Source: Vibrio gigantis (GTDB lineage Bacteria; Pseudomonadota; Gammaproteobacteria; Enterobacterales; Vibrionaceae). Taken from it: a stretch of 64,000 bases of DNA. The translations under genes and the position numbers were made by a program. This document shows positions 1-9,085 of this stretch, in pieces (the stretch's first letter is position 1; every line of letters begins with the position of its first letter). The notes beneath the pieces are model-generated. The model was not told where the DNA came from. It saw nothing but the letters and a program-made list of their open reading frames with translations, and did no database searches. Location of the stretch: the NCBI RefSeq assembly GCF_024347515.1, contig NZ_AP025493.1, forward strand, positions 124,001 to 188,000, written 5' to 3'.

Positions 1-631
1 TGACAAACGTCTTATCCCAGGCCACAAAGATTCGATCATGGAATCATGGTGCGTATCAGATCTAGCGTGGGGTAACTTCCTGATTTCTGTGTTTGATGAG
101 TGGGCGAAACACGACATCGGTAAAGTGTTTGTTCAGTATTTTGAAGCGAGCTTAGAAACGTGGATTGGGCGTCCCAATCCACTTTGTACCTTGAATGAGA
201 TTTGCGGTAAAGGCCTTGCTATGGAGCCTAATGGTGACGTGTTCTCTTGTGACCACTACGTTTACCCTGAATACAAAATTGGCAATATTCATCACGAGAA
301 GCTTGATGATCTGGCGTACAGCGCGCCACAACAGAAGTTTGGTTTCGCTAAATCACGTACACTGACTAGCCAATGTCAGCAATGCGATTACAAGTTTGCT
401 TGTCATGGCGAGTGTCCTAAAAACCGCTTTATCAAAACTCGTGCGGGTGAGCCGGGCTTAAACTATTTATGCGCGGGTTGGCACAAGTTCTTCTCTCATG
501 TCGACAAGTCGATGGCGTATATCGCTCGTGCGATGAGAAACCCCGTAGCACATGGTAAGTACAGTGATTCTGTGATGATGGCGCGTCGAGCAGAACTGGC
601 AAAACAAACGACGTTCGAGACCAAGTTCTAA
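1..631 (+). CDS. Anaerobic sulfatase-maturating enzyme, radical SAM/SPASM, C-terminal part
   Basis: This is the C-terminal part of a radical SAM enzyme; the frame is open to the left edge (codons from base 2), so the N-terminal CxxxCxxC core is outside the window. What remains is a SPASM domain. It has a cysteine before GKGLAMEPNG, a second in FSCDHYVYPE, the IGN turn, and then the closing CxxC-x5-CxxxC cluster in the stretch QCQQCDYKFACHGEC. This arrangement is typical of anaerobic sulfatase maturases (AtsB/chuR type), which oxidise the active-site Cys or Ser of sulfatases to formylglycine using auxiliary 4Fe-4S clusters. A target sulfatase would be expected to the left, out of view. The HEAT/TPR gene starts 81 bases downstream on the same strand. 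The family call is confident; the substrate sulfatase is inferred. Confidence 0.88.
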   Translation, partial: DKRLIPGHKDSIMESWCVSDLAWGNFLISVFDEWAKHDIGKVFVQYFEASLETWIGRPNPLCTLNEICGKGLAMEPNGDVFSCDHYVYPEYKIGNIHHEKLDDLAYSAPQQKFGFAKSRTLTSQCQQCDYKFACHGECPKNRFIKTRAGEPGLNYLCAGWHKFFSHVDKSMAYIARAMRNPVAHGKYSDSVMMARRAELAKQTTFETKF

Positions 632-712
632 TTCAAGGTCTATCAATCTTAACGACATTCAATCAGATATGAGTCTAGGGACAGGCTAAATTCTCAAGTT
701 TAAGGTACCACT

Positions 713-1771
713 ATGATCAAGAAGAGTTTAGCGACAGCGGTTGCTTTAGTTATTTCAACGTCCGCATTGTTATCAACATCTGCAATGGCAGCTAACAGCG
801 TCCAAGCCACTGTTGATGCACCTGCACAGAACATTAATCAAGTGCTTGAAATGACGGACACTCAAACACGCATTCAGCAGTTGTCTTACATGGCACAAGA
901 TAAGAATCAGTCTATTGAAAACCGCACAGCAGCTTTGCAAGAATTGACTTCATACCCAAGCCAAAATGCGCTGGTGGCCGTTGCAAGAGGCTTGAAAGAC
1001 CAAGATCCTGAAGTACGCGAAGCTGCGGTTATTGGCTCTGAACCATATCAACTGGAACACCGTTGGGCGTTGGTTTCTCCTTTGCTTAAAGACAGCGATA
1101 CCATGGTTCGCCACACAGCGACATCGAATTTAGTTCGTGATTTCAACACCCTAGATGATGCGCAAAAAGCGGAAATTGAACCAGCGGTAAAAGAGCTGAT
1201 CACTTTCTTGGAAACGCAAGAATCTGAGAAGTTTCAGTTACTGTTTGCAGATGTGCTACGTTGGCACAATGAGTGGGAAAAGGCGGAAACGGTTTATTTA
1301 GAGCTGATTAAAACGCATCAAAATGATCCTCAAGTTTGGTTGAGTTACGCAGACAACTTCCGAGCTCAGAAGAAAGACCAACAAGCGGTTGAAGTGTTAG
1401 ATCGCGGTTTAGCGAATGTGCCGGACAATGCGGCTTTGCATTATTCTAAGTCGTTGACTCTGGTTCGCCTGGAAGACAAAGGTGCTGCTGCAAAAGAGAT
1501 TGAAGTGGCTGCTGAATTAGCGAAAGACAACAGCTATTACTGGTACCTAAACGGGGTATTACAAGAAGAGCTAGATATCGACAAATCGACGAAATCGTTT
1601 GAGAAAGCGTATTTGATCTCTGGTTCTCCAGAGCAACTTTACGCTGTATGCGATATTTACGTCCGTTACGGCAATGAAAAAACGGATGAATGTTTGATTG
1701 AGCTAAGTAAAGTCGCGCCTGACTATGTGATTGAACAGCTGAAAGAGAAACGAGTAGCGCCAAGTTCGTAG
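713..1771 (+). CDS. Periplasmic HEAT/TPR-repeat protein
   Basis: The 352-residue product starts with a clear signal peptide (MIKKSLATAVALVIST, cleavage probably after SAMA). It then has HEAT-like helical repeats at about residues 50-160 (for example DQDPEVREAAVIG and DSDTMVRHTATS) and TPR-like repeats at about 175-330. No catalytic motif is visible, so it is probably a periplasmic scaffold or binding protein. It follows the sulfatase maturase on the same strand, which suggests co-expression with sulfatase-related genes; that link is inferred from position only. A strong hairpin follows the stop codon. Confidence 0.7.
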   Translation: MIKKSLATAVALVISTSALLSTSAMAANSVQATVDAPAQNINQVLEMTDTQTRIQQLSYMAQDKNQSIENRTAALQELTSYPSQNALVAVARGLKDQDPEVREAAVIGSEPYQLEHRWALVSPLLKDSDTMVRHTATSNLVRDFNTLDDAQKAEIEPAVKELITFLETQESEKFQLLFADVLRWHNEWEKAETVYLELIKTHQNDPQVWLSYADNFRAQKKDQQAVEVLDRGLANVPDNAALHYSKSLTLVRLEDKGAAAKEIEVAAELAKDNSYYWYLNGVLQEELDIDKSTKSFEKAYLISGSPEQLYAVCDIYVRYGNEKTDECLIELSKVAPDYVIEQLKEKRVAPSS

Positions 1772-1810
1772 TGGTTGCATTAATCGATAAGCAAAAATGA
1801 GTTATTGAAA

Positions 1811-1840
1811 AGCCAGTCGAAACGTTCGACTGGCTTTTTG
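1811..1840. terminator. Bidirectional rho-independent terminator
   Basis: An 11-bp perfect stem, AGCCAGTCGAA at 1811-1821 with its complement at 1825-1835, has a 3-base loop. It is followed by TTTT on the plus strand and by TTTT on the minus strand. It ends the HEAT/TPR gene and can also serve the convergent gamma-glutamyltransferase gene. Confidence 0.85.
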
Positions 1841-1932
1841 CATTTGGAAATGATTTTAAAATGTGTGGTTAGAACAAGATACAAATCAGAGGTGTAATAA
1901 TGGGTGGGTTAAGCTACTCACCCGTAAAACAT

Positions 1933-3663
1933 CTATTCACCCATAGAACTGGATGCGCGACGCCTGTCTGTTGCGCCATAAAGTTTTCCATCTTTGATTT
2001 CAATGGCGTTTAAGCCACTGACGACAGGAATGACATGCACTGGGTAACCAAGCTGCATGAAATCTGGAACTAACATTTCTGCGTATGTTTTCTTTTCGAC
2101 CAAAAGACCTGTTGGGTCATAAGGCTTGGTACGATCTATCTTGGTGCCGTATTGAATGTTTGGCAGGTCAATCGCTTCTTGCGCTGATAGATCCCAATCT
2201 AGAACACCCACCACGGTTTTTAACACGTACCCAGGAATTTGTGAGCTCCCCGGAGAGCCCACAACCAAACGTAGGTCATCTTGCTTATCCATCACCATTA
2301 ATGGTGTTATTGCCGAGCGAGGGCGCTTGCCTGCTTCAATTGCATTTTGGCTTGGTTTGCCTTTGATGGTTGGTTTGGTAGAAAAGTTAGCCATTTGCGC
2401 ATTCAAAATCACACCGTCTACCATCACGCCAGAGCCCATTCCTGTACCGACTGTGCTGGTCATTGCTATCGCATTGCCCTCTTTGTCGATGATGGAGATG
2501 TGTCCGGTGTCCTTGCTCTCAAAGCCTTGGTGTTGCGCGTAGTCAGTATCCGAAATCTTCCCAGCTTTTGGGTTTGACTGAGCGATGCCATTTTCTGGAA
2601 TCAGTTGGCGTCGCTTATCAATGTAAGATTTATCTAGAAGGGCACTTATGGGCGTTTCCACATAATCAGGATCGCCAGCATAAGTAATACGATCGGCTTT
2701 AGCGATTCTCATCGCTTCTGTCATCAAGCGCCATGGTTCTGCATCAGTTTTCGACATGTTTGCCAAATCATACGCTTCTAGCATTTCTAGGCTTTGCGCT
2801 ACCATCACGCCACCAGAGGCAGGGTAACCAAAGGATACAATCTTGTTACCACGATAGTCGCTCTCAATGACGTCACGCTTTTTGATTTGGTATTGCTCAA
2901 AGTCTTCAATGGTTAATTTAGCGTGGCCTGAACCGATGCGACTGTTGACCGTCTCGACAATGTTCTTACCAAACTCACCGCCATAAAGGTATTTGTCACC
3001 TTGTTGAGCAATATTGGTCAACGTATTGGTAAGCTTTGGATTGGTCATCAACGTGCCTGTCGGTTTGATTTCATCGTTATCCCAGTAGAGCGCTTTGATT
3101 TCTGGGTCTTCAATCAAACGAGTTTGCTCACGGACTATAATGTCATACGTATAGCTATTCATCGCATAACCTTTACTTGCCAGGTCGATAGCAGGCTGAA
3201 CTAACTCAGACCAAGGCAGCTTCCCATACTCTTGGTGGGTGCTGTAGAGCAGGCGAAGTGTGCCAGGTACTGCGACCGAACGCGGGCCTAAAATTTCATT
3301 TCGACTCAGTGGCTTGCCGTTTTCCATGAACATGCCGGGTGTAGCGCTTGAAGGTGCCTCATCTCGTCCATCAAGAGCGAGAAACTGGTCTTTATCATGC
3401 TGATAAAACAAAGCAAACGTTCCGCCACCGATCCCGGTCATGTCGGGCTCGACGACCGACATGGTCATTTGCATCGCCACCATGGCGTCGATGGCATTAC
3501 CGCCTTGTTTCAGTATCGAATAGCCAGTGCTGCTTACGTATGGGTTCGTCGCGCTGACCATGAATTTATCACCTTCAGTATTCGGCATGACTGGGAAAGG
3601 GCTGGGCTCAGCAGCAAAACCCACCGCTGAAACCAAGCTTAAAGATAAAGTTGCTATACGCAT
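1933..3663 (-). CDS. ggt: Gamma-glutamyltransferase (periplasmic, Ntn hydrolase)
   Basis: The 576-residue precursor has a signal peptide (MRIATLSLSLVSAVGFAAEP) and full GGT family length. The enzyme cleaves gamma-glutamyl bonds of glutathione and transfers or hydrolyses the glutamyl group in the periplasm. It matures by autocleavage before a threonine; the KDTGHISIIDKEGNAIAMTS stretch matches the TTHYSVVDKDGNAV site of Escherichia coli GGT, with Thr conserved and the next residue Gly instead of Thr. The small-subunit motif RPRSAITPLMV and the glycine loop VVGSPGSSQIPGYV are present, and GIGGGTFALFY marks the large subunit. The start is supported by GGAG 5 bases before ATG. The gene stands alone, convergent with the HEAT/TPR gene. 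Confidence 0.93.
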   Translation of the reverse strand: MRIATLSLSLVSAVGFAAEPSPFPVMPNTEGDKFMVSATNPYVSSTGYSILKQGGNAIDAMVAMQMTMSVVEPDMTGIGGGTFALFYQHDKDQFLALDGRDEAPSSATPGMFMENGKPLSRNEILGPRSVAVPGTLRLLYSTHQEYGKLPWSELVQPAIDLASKGYAMNSYTYDIIVREQTRLIEDPEIKALYWDNDEIKPTGTLMTNPKLTNTLTNIAQQGDKYLYGGEFGKNIVETVNSRIGSGHAKLTIEDFEQYQIKKRDVIESDYRGNKIVSFGYPASGGVMVAQSLEMLEAYDLANMSKTDAEPWRLMTEAMRIAKADRITYAGDPDYVETPISALLDKSYIDKRRQLIPENGIAQSNPKAGKISDTDYAQHQGFESKDTGHISIIDKEGNAIAMTSTVGTGMGSGVMVDGVILNAQMANFSTKPTIKGKPSQNAIEAGKRPRSAITPLMVMDKQDDLRLVVGSPGSSQIPGYVLKTVVGVLDWDLSAQEAIDLPNIQYGTKIDRTKPYDPTGLLVEKKTYAEMLVPDFMQLGYPVHVIPVVSGLNAIEIKDGKLYGATDRRRASSSMGE

Positions 3664-4137
3664 GCGTTCTCCATTTAAAGGTTCAATTTAGTCGCTCCAA
3701 GGTTGACTGAATAAAAAAGAGTAAGTTCGTGAGCCTGCTACCTTCTTACACAAACCTGACGGTGTTGACAGGGTTATTAAATTGTAGGGCATGTGGAGAA
3801 TTTAGTTATTGGGGGCGTTTGAATAAGCGTGTTTTGATATTTTTCAACTCGACATTAAGCCCATGGAACACGTGCATTGAAATATAGTGAGCGAGTATAA
3901 ATCCTAATTAACATTTGGTTTTAAACAGGTTGGTAAGTTTGGAATTAAGCCCTATTTAATAAAGTTAAAAATTAAAGCTTATGATTTATATGGTTATTTT
4001 TCAGGCTGATACAATCTATAAACAATATTTACATATTTATCACTATTTTTGTATTGACCGATTGAATAACTGGTCAGATCTGTTATTGTGCGAAAAAATA
4101 CTAGTGCGGTTTGTCATACTGTTTAGCAAGGAAGCTT
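3664..4137. other. 474-base intergenic region between ggt and a chemoreceptor
   Basis: This AT-rich divergent spacer must hold the promoters of ggt (minus) and the chemoreceptor (plus). A TTGACC hexamer at 4054-4059 resembles a -35 box and also forms a 5-bp inverted repeat with GGTCA at 4072-4076. I do not see a convincing -10 box at the right spacing. No open frame with a ribosome-binding site and no structured RNA is recognisable. Confidence 0.4.
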
Positions 4138-5751
4138 ATGTTTACACTATCGATTAAGAATCGAATTTTGGCGTTATGTTTAGTTTCGTTAGTAGGGTTT
4201 ATTAGTATTCTATTTGTCGGTGGGGATACACTGACTAGCAACACTAAGCAGGTTAATCGGATTGACCAAGTCACTTATCCCGTCATGAATGCGGCGTCTT
4301 TAAACAGTGTGTTGATCTCCCAGTTGGCGGAGCGTTTTAACTTAGCTGTAACGCTTGGCGATGAAGAAATTTTGGAAATGAACAAGCAAACTCTTGCTGC
4401 GATTCAAAGTAACTTTAATATTCAAATCACGCTGGATCCTTCTCTGCAGAGTGAATCGACACTTCTGCAAAATAAGACTAATCAATATTTTGAACTTGCT
4501 TACCAAATTGCCCAAGGAATGATCGATGAGGAGATCAGCCTTAGTGAGGCTGGTCGTTTGGCAAAAGAAAGTACAGCTATTTTGGATGAGCTAACCTTAG
4601 GCATGCTTGAGTTTGGTGCAGACCGACAGTCTGAGTTCGAGAATGCAGTGGAAGATTTAGAAGCCAATAACAAACAGGCTAACCAGATCATGAGCATTTC
4701 TGGCGCTGTGGCGATGCTTGCAATGTGTGTCTTCGGATGGTTAGTCGTAAGAGGAATTCGAGCGGATCTGGCAAACATTAGCGATAAGATGCACGATATC
4801 GCTGAGGGTGATGGAGATCTTACTGTGCGTCTTCAGCACGAGAAAAATGACGAACTTAAGCCTCTGGTGGAGTCATTTAATAGCTTCGTGTCTCACCTAC
4901 AACAGAACGTAACTCACACTATAGACAATGTTACTCAATTGGACTCTATCTCTGGTTCTCTCGTTAAGTCGAGCCAAGCCACAAGTGAGCTTTCCACTAA
5001 GCAACACCTTTCAATTGAAGAAGTCTCAAGTTCATTAAACCAACTGTTTCTTGCGGCTCGAGAGATTGCAACGAATGCAAATGATGCGTCGTCTTCTGCC
5101 TCTAGTGCAAGCGAACAAGCAAGCTTAGGGGAGCAGCAAGTTGAAAGCACGATTCTTGCGGTGAAAGAACTGACGAACGATGTCGGCAATGCATCGGAAG
5201 TTGTGAAGCAGTTGAACGACAACACTCAGAGTGCAGGCTCAATTTTAGAATCGATCAGTGCGATTGCAGAACAAACTAACCTCTTAGCACTTAATGCGGC
5301 AATTGAAGCTGCACGAGCAGGAGAGCAAGGTCGAGGTTTCGCGGTTGTAGCTGACGAAGTCCGAACGTTAGCGTCAAGAACACAAACCTCTACCCAAGAA
5401 ATTCAGTCAGTACTTTTACAGCTACAAGAGCAAGCGCAAACAGCCTCTACCATCATTTCTGAAAGCGTTGTTAAAGCTGAAGATTGTGTAGAGAAGTTCC
5501 TAGTCGCTGAAGGATCGCTGCAAAGAATTACATCAGATGTCACCGAAATCAGCCAACGAAACGAAAGTATTGCTGCCGCGACGGAGCAGCAAGAACAAAC
5601 CTCGACTCGTATAGAAACCTTTGTAGAAGAGATTCGAAAAATGGCGGAAGGTACCAGCAACAGTGTAAAACAGGTTGATACTGTGGCTCATGATATCCAA
5701 GAAGTTACTCGTAATATATCCACATTAACTGGCCACTTTAAGGTGAGTTAA
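4138..5751 (+). CDS. Methyl-accepting chemotaxis protein (helical periplasmic sensor)
   Basis: This 537-residue chemoreceptor has TM1 at about residues 10-27, an all-helical periplasmic domain of about 155 residues, TM2 at about 185-208 and a HAMP domain (DIAEGDGDLTVR). The cytoplasmic coiled coil has the conserved tip EQTNLLALNAAIEAARAGEQ followed by GRGFAVVADEVR. The ATG at 4138 is chosen over the upstream TTG at 4111 because AAGGAAG sits 4 bases before it. The ligand is unknown. The gene precedes a beta-barrel and a PstS-like gene on the same strand, mirroring the sensor-PBP-porin set at 7.5-12.3 kb, so those proteins may feed it a ligand (inference). No C-terminal pentapeptide tether for CheR is seen. 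Confidence 0.93.
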   Translation: MFTLSIKNRILALCLVSLVGFISILFVGGDTLTSNTKQVNRIDQVTYPVMNAASLNSVLISQLAERFNLAVTLGDEEILEMNKQTLAAIQSNFNIQITLDPSLQSESTLLQNKTNQYFELAYQIAQGMIDEEISLSEAGRLAKESTAILDELTLGMLEFGADRQSEFENAVEDLEANNKQANQIMSISGAVAMLAMCVFGWLVVRGIRADLANISDKMHDIAEGDGDLTVRLQHEKNDELKPLVESFNSFVSHLQQNVTHTIDNVTQLDSISGSLVKSSQATSELSTKQHLSIEEVSSSLNQLFLAAREIATNANDASSSASSASEQASLGEQQVESTILAVKELTNDVGNASEVVKQLNDNTQSAGSILESISAIAEQTNLLALNAAIEAARAGEQGRGFAVVADEVRTLASRTQTSTQEIQSVLLQLQEQAQTASTIISESVVKAEDCVEKFLVAEGSLQRITSDVTEISQRNESIAAATEQQEQTSTRIETFVEEIRKMAEGTSNSVKQVDTVAHDIQEVTRNISTLTGHFKVS

Positions 5752-5869
5752 GCCCCCGAGAATCATTCCTTCTCTCTTTATGGCTATGCCTCAAGGAGGG
5801 CGGGAGTATGCCCAAAATTTGGGTTAATTACATAAAAACAAGAAACAACATAACAAATTGGAGTTAGTT

Positions 5870-7012
5870 ATGAAGAAGACAGTGGTTGCTGCCCTAGTAA
5901 GTATGGCGTTTGGAGCAAATGCTGCAAATATGGATAACCTTCGTATTAGCGGGTTTGGTTCTGTAGGTATCGGTAAGTCAGATAACGCAATCGGTTATGC
6001 AGGCTACACGGATGAAAAATTAGATTGGGAGCAAGAAACACTAGCGGGCTTGCAGTTTGATTTTCAGGTTAACGAGCGAGCGAAGTTCGTGACGCAAATA
6101 GTCGCAAATAGCCGTTATGACTATGACCCAAAAATTGAAATGGCTTACGCCTCTTATGATTTTGATTCATTTACTGCTCGTGCAGGTAAGCTGCGTCTAC
6201 CTCTGTTCTTCTATTCTGACTACACCGATCTTGGCTATGCGTACCCTATGATTCGACCTTCTCAAGAGTTGTACGAAAACATTGTTTTGAAGGGCTATAC
6301 GGGAGCTGATTTATTGATTCCGATTGAACTTGAAGATTCAAGTATTCTTCTGCAGCCATTGGTTGGTGTTGGCACGATTGACGAAGAGGATTCAATTGTT
6401 GGTGAAGTTAAACTGGATCAATTGTTTGGTTTGAGTGCGAACTGGAACGTCGATGATTTTACTTTCCGTGGTTCTTATTTGGTTGCGGAATCGAATCCGT
6501 CTTGTGATTTCCAGAACCCACAATCTAGCCCTTACTGCCAGTTAGGTGCTTTACTTGACAGCCAAGACGGTCAGTTTATCTCTCTGGGTGCGCAATATGA
6601 CAACGGTGATCTACTTGTTAACGTAGAAGCCGCTGACGTTCAAATTGAAGGTCAATTCTACGACTATCAATCGGTTTCTGGCTTGGTTGGTTACCGAATC
6701 AATGAGTTTACGCCTTACCTTTCGGTTAGCTGGGTTGAAACCACCGATAACGATGAACGTGAAAATATGACGATAACGGCAGTTAAAGAGTCGATGAATT
6801 ACGAGCGTATCTCTTACTCTATCGGTAACCGCTGGGACTTTGCTAAGAATATGTCGTTAAAGGCTGACGTTACTTACGTGGATTACCGCGATACGAGTGG
6901 TGGTTTCCAAACCAATGTTGAGATGTCTGCCGTCAACCCATTTATGGCGACAGGCAATTACCTTGAAGACAGCTCAGTTGTCTATTCAGCACGTCTTGAT
7001 TTCGTATTTTAA
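5870..7012 (+). CDS. Outer-membrane porin-like beta-barrel protein
   Basis: The 380-residue precursor has a signal peptide (MKKTVVAALVSMAFGANAA), alternating hydrophobic strands throughout and a C-terminal F-V-F, the usual outer-membrane beta-signal. The mature N-terminus reads LRISGFGSVGIG, as in Vibrio/Shewanella-type porins. The ATG at 5870 has GGAG 6 bases upstream; the TTG at 5858 lacks a site. A paralogue lies at 7522-8598 with matching landmarks (ISGFGS, G[KR]LR[LI]PLF, RP near the middle, FVF end). It contains a Cys pair (SCDFQ...PYCQ). It is followed after 9 bases by a PstS-like gene with a perfect AAGGAGG site, so the two are probably co-translated. The substrate is not identifiable. 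Confidence 0.8.
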   Translation: MKKTVVAALVSMAFGANAANMDNLRISGFGSVGIGKSDNAIGYAGYTDEKLDWEQETLAGLQFDFQVNERAKFVTQIVANSRYDYDPKIEMAYASYDFDSFTARAGKLRLPLFFYSDYTDLGYAYPMIRPSQELYENIVLKGYTGADLLIPIELEDSSILLQPLVGVGTIDEEDSIVGEVKLDQLFGLSANWNVDDFTFRGSYLVAESNPSCDFQNPQSSPYCQLGALLDSQDGQFISLGAQYDNGDLLVNVEAADVQIEGQFYDYQSVSGLVGYRINEFTPYLSVSWVETTDNDERENMTITAVKESMNYERISYSIGNRWDFAKNMSLKADVTYVDYRDTSGGFQTNVEMSAVNPFMATGNYLEDSSVVYSARLDFVF

Positions 7013-7021
7013 GGAGGCCAC

Positions 7022-7432
7022 ATGAAAAGTTTACTGACAGCAATAACCATAGCGGTTCTTTCATTTAATGCTTCTGCAGGCATGGTCGTTATTGGTAACA
7101 ATGCAGGTGTTGATTCATTATCAAAATCTGATGTTAAAAAGCTCTTTATGGGTAAAAAGAGCAAGTTATCAAATGGTACGAAAGCACAAATCGTCGAACT
7201 GACTGATGGTTCTGAGGGGCGACTAGCCTTTCACGAGGTAGCAACAGGACGCAGTGAATCGCAGCTTCAATCTGCTTGGTCAAGGCTAGTCTTCACAGGT
7301 AAAGCAGAAGCGCCAATTCAGGTCGTAGATTATAGCGAAGCCATCACAACGGTAGCGTCGAAAACCAACGCTATTGGTTACGTTGATGAGTCTGCACTGA
7401 CGGGGGATGTAAAAGTGCTGTTTAAGTACTAA
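7022..7432 (+). CDS. Short PstS-like periplasmic substrate-binding-domain protein
   Basis: The 136-residue product has a signal peptide (MKSLLTAITIAVLSFNASA) and about 117 mature residues that resemble one part of a phosphate-type (PstS, PBP-like) binding protein. Examples are VIGNNAGVDSLSKSDVKKLF and the closing NAIGYVDESAL. At less than half of normal PstS length it cannot form the usual two-lobe binding protein, so it may bind ligand differently or act as a signalling subunit. A paralogue at 8600-9076 sits beside the hybrid kinase. Perfect AAGGAGG ribosome-binding site. Phosphate as ligand is only a guess from the family name. Confidence 0.7.
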   Translation: MKSLLTAITIAVLSFNASAGMVVIGNNAGVDSLSKSDVKKLFMGKKSKLSNGTKAQIVELTDGSEGRLAFHEVATGRSESQLQSAWSRLVFTGKAEAPIQVVDYSEAITTVASKTNAIGYVDESALTGDVKVLFKY

Positions 7433-7453
7433 ATCAGCTTCTGATTGATGATA

Positions 7454-7488
7454 AAAAGCCCAAGGCAAAGATGTTGCCTTGGGCTTTT
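7454..7488. terminator. Bidirectional rho-independent terminator
   Basis: A perfect 15-bp inverted repeat, AAAAGCCCAAGGCAA at 7454-7468 and its complement at 7474-7488, has a 5-base loop. The A/T ends give U-tracts in both directions, as expected between the two convergent porin/PBP gene sets. Confidence 0.9.
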
Positions 7489-7521
7489 CGTTTCACTGAG
7501 CATACGTTTTCGTGGTAGAGG

Positions 7522-8598
7522 TTAGAACACGAAACTCAGCATGATGGTATAGAGCACTGCATCTTTATCATCAAAGCCTGTTGGTGTGAAGTCTTCAATA
7601 AAGGCGCCGTTTGTCTTACGTGCTTCAAAATACTGCACTTCACCATTGATGGATACGTTAGGCAGCACATCGTAATCGACACCAATCAAATAACTGTTCC
7701 CGGCTAAGTGCTCGTTAGAATCAAACTCTGCACCGTAAACAACGTAAGGAGTGAAAGAGTTGAGTCTATAGCCCAAACTTGCATACATCGATGATGAGAA
7801 ATCACTTATTTGTCCTTCACTAGTCAGCACAGCTTGACCAAATTCGTACTCGGCCCCGAGCGACCAAAGTTGGATATGTTGGTTATCTAGCTCTGTTGTG
7901 TATGGTGTAGGGACCCCAGGTATTGTAGTGCTAACCGTTTGATCGAAGGTTGAATCTAAGAAAGATAGGTTCCAACGATAGCTTTCGCCGCTAAGTTGTA
8001 GGTTGGCACCGAACATGCGGTTGGTTTCAAATTCTAGATCTGTACTCGAATTGAACTCGACTTCATTTTTGTCTTTTACGCCGTAGAACGGAGAGATCAA
8101 TAGAGTCGCTTCATCACTGACGTCGTGTGTCCAACTGACCTTGATACCATTGAATGCGGTGATGCCTAGGACTGCGTTATAAACCTCTGTTGGAGGCCTA
8201 GCGGTCATGTAGGCTTGGCCAACGTAATAGTATTCAGAGGCAAGAAATAGAGGGATCCTTAAGCGTCCGATGTTGACATCAAAATCATCAAACTCATAGC
8301 CGAGGTAAGCCCATTCTAGCTGTGGGTCACTCCACTCAAATTGTGGTGCTTTCACTACTTGCACAGATGCTTTAAATGAGTCGTAGAAATAATCGAGCTG
8401 GACACCAAACGTGGTATCACAGTCATAACAGTTTTCATCAGTAAAACCGCGGTTAATGATTAGTGGATTGTCGTTATCTGATTTAGCCCAAGATGTTGAG
8501 CCAAATCCACTTAATGACAAGCTATCGGTAAGTTCAATAATTGCAAAAGCCGGAGAGGCAATTGAAGCACATAGCACTGACGTAATTATCTTTTTCAT
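7522..8598 (-). CDS. Outer-membrane porin-like beta-barrel protein (paralogue)
   Basis: The 358-residue precursor has a signal peptide (MKKIITSVLCASIASPAFA) and mature start LSLSGFGSTSW. Strand pattern is amphipathic throughout, with FVF at the C-terminus. It is the counterpart of the barrel at 5870-7012; the segments YLGYEFDDFDVNIGRLRIPL and YASYDFDSFTARAGKLRLPL align residue for residue. It carries a CYDC pair near residue 56. Its ATG lies 1 base after the stop of the PstS-like gene, with GGAG upstream, so it is translated in the hybrid kinase operon (kinase, PstS-like, barrel). Substrate unknown. Confidence 0.8.
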   Translation of the reverse strand: MKKIITSVLCASIASPAFAIIELTDSLSLSGFGSTSWAKSDNDNPLIINRGFTDENCYDCDTTFGVQLDYFYDSFKASVQVVKAPQFEWSDPQLEWAYLGYEFDDFDVNIGRLRIPLFLASEYYYVGQAYMTARPPTEVYNAVLGITAFNGIKVSWTHDVSDEATLLISPFYGVKDKNEVEFNSSTDLEFETNRMFGANLQLSGESYRWNLSFLDSTFDQTVSTTIPGVPTPYTTELDNQHIQLWSLGAEYEFGQAVLTSEGQISDFSSSMYASLGYRLNSFTPYVVYGAEFDSNEHLAGNSYLIGVDYDVLPNVSINGEVQYFEARKTNGAFIEDFTPTGFDDKDAVLYTIMLSFVF

Positions 8599-8599
8599 G

Positions 8600-9076
8600 T
8601 TATTTCTCCGAGCTTACAACGTAGAGAACGTTGGCATTTTCAGGAACTGAAGAGAGGGGAGAGTATCCGATACGATTAGGTTTAGCGTTAAGCCAGTCAA
8701 CTAAGCTATCGGTAGAGGCTGACTTAATTTCTCTCGGGTAACGCGCTTTACCGGAAAAGGATAAGCCGGCCCAGTGAGCGTTCATTTGAGCGGCGTTCTT
8801 TCCTAATAAAAGTTGATAAAACGCCTCTCTTTCGGCGCTGTTTTCAGGCCAATCTGATAGTTCTACACGTTTGCCGTTAAGACGTTTAGTTTTTCCTCGA
8901 TATAGCTTTCTTGCTTTGTTTATAGAGATCGCTTCAAACTCTGTGTCTAAAGAGAATATGGCGTAGTCTTCCGCTGCATGAGCTGGGCTAACAAGAAGTA
9001 GACTTCCTAGTAGCCCTAGTACTGCGATGAACGCAGCTCTGCACTGGAGTGTTTGTATTGTTTTCTTCCAACCCAT
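8600..9076 (-). CDS. Short PstS-like periplasmic domain protein (paralogue)
   Basis: The 158-residue product has a signal peptide ending near SPAHA and about 124 mature residues similar in plan to the protein at 7022-7432: a KARKLYRGK motif matching VKKLFMGKK, a FYQLLLGK...W segment matching FHEVATGR...W, FSGKA matching FTGKA, and NRIGYSPLSSV matching NAIGYVDESAL. The start has AGGAGA inside the end of the kinase gene, so the two are coupled. Inferred role: periplasmic ligand-binding or signalling partner of the adjacent hybrid kinase. The ligand is unknown. Confidence 0.68.
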   Translation of the reverse strand: MGWKKTIQTLQCRAAFIAVLGLLGSLLLVSPAHAAEDYAIFSLDTEFEAISINKARKLYRGKTKRLNGKRVELSDWPENSAEREAFYQLLLGKNAAQMNAHWAGLSFSGKARYPREIKSASTDSLVDWLNAKPNRIGYSPLSSVPENANVLYVVSSEK

Positions 9077-9085
9077 TGGTTTCTC

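Noticed and set aside
3664..4137. A small RNA or riboswitch in the ggt-chemoreceptor spacer
   Set aside because: No strong hairpin with a T-run or known riboswitch core was seen; only AT-rich sequence and a weak -35-like box.
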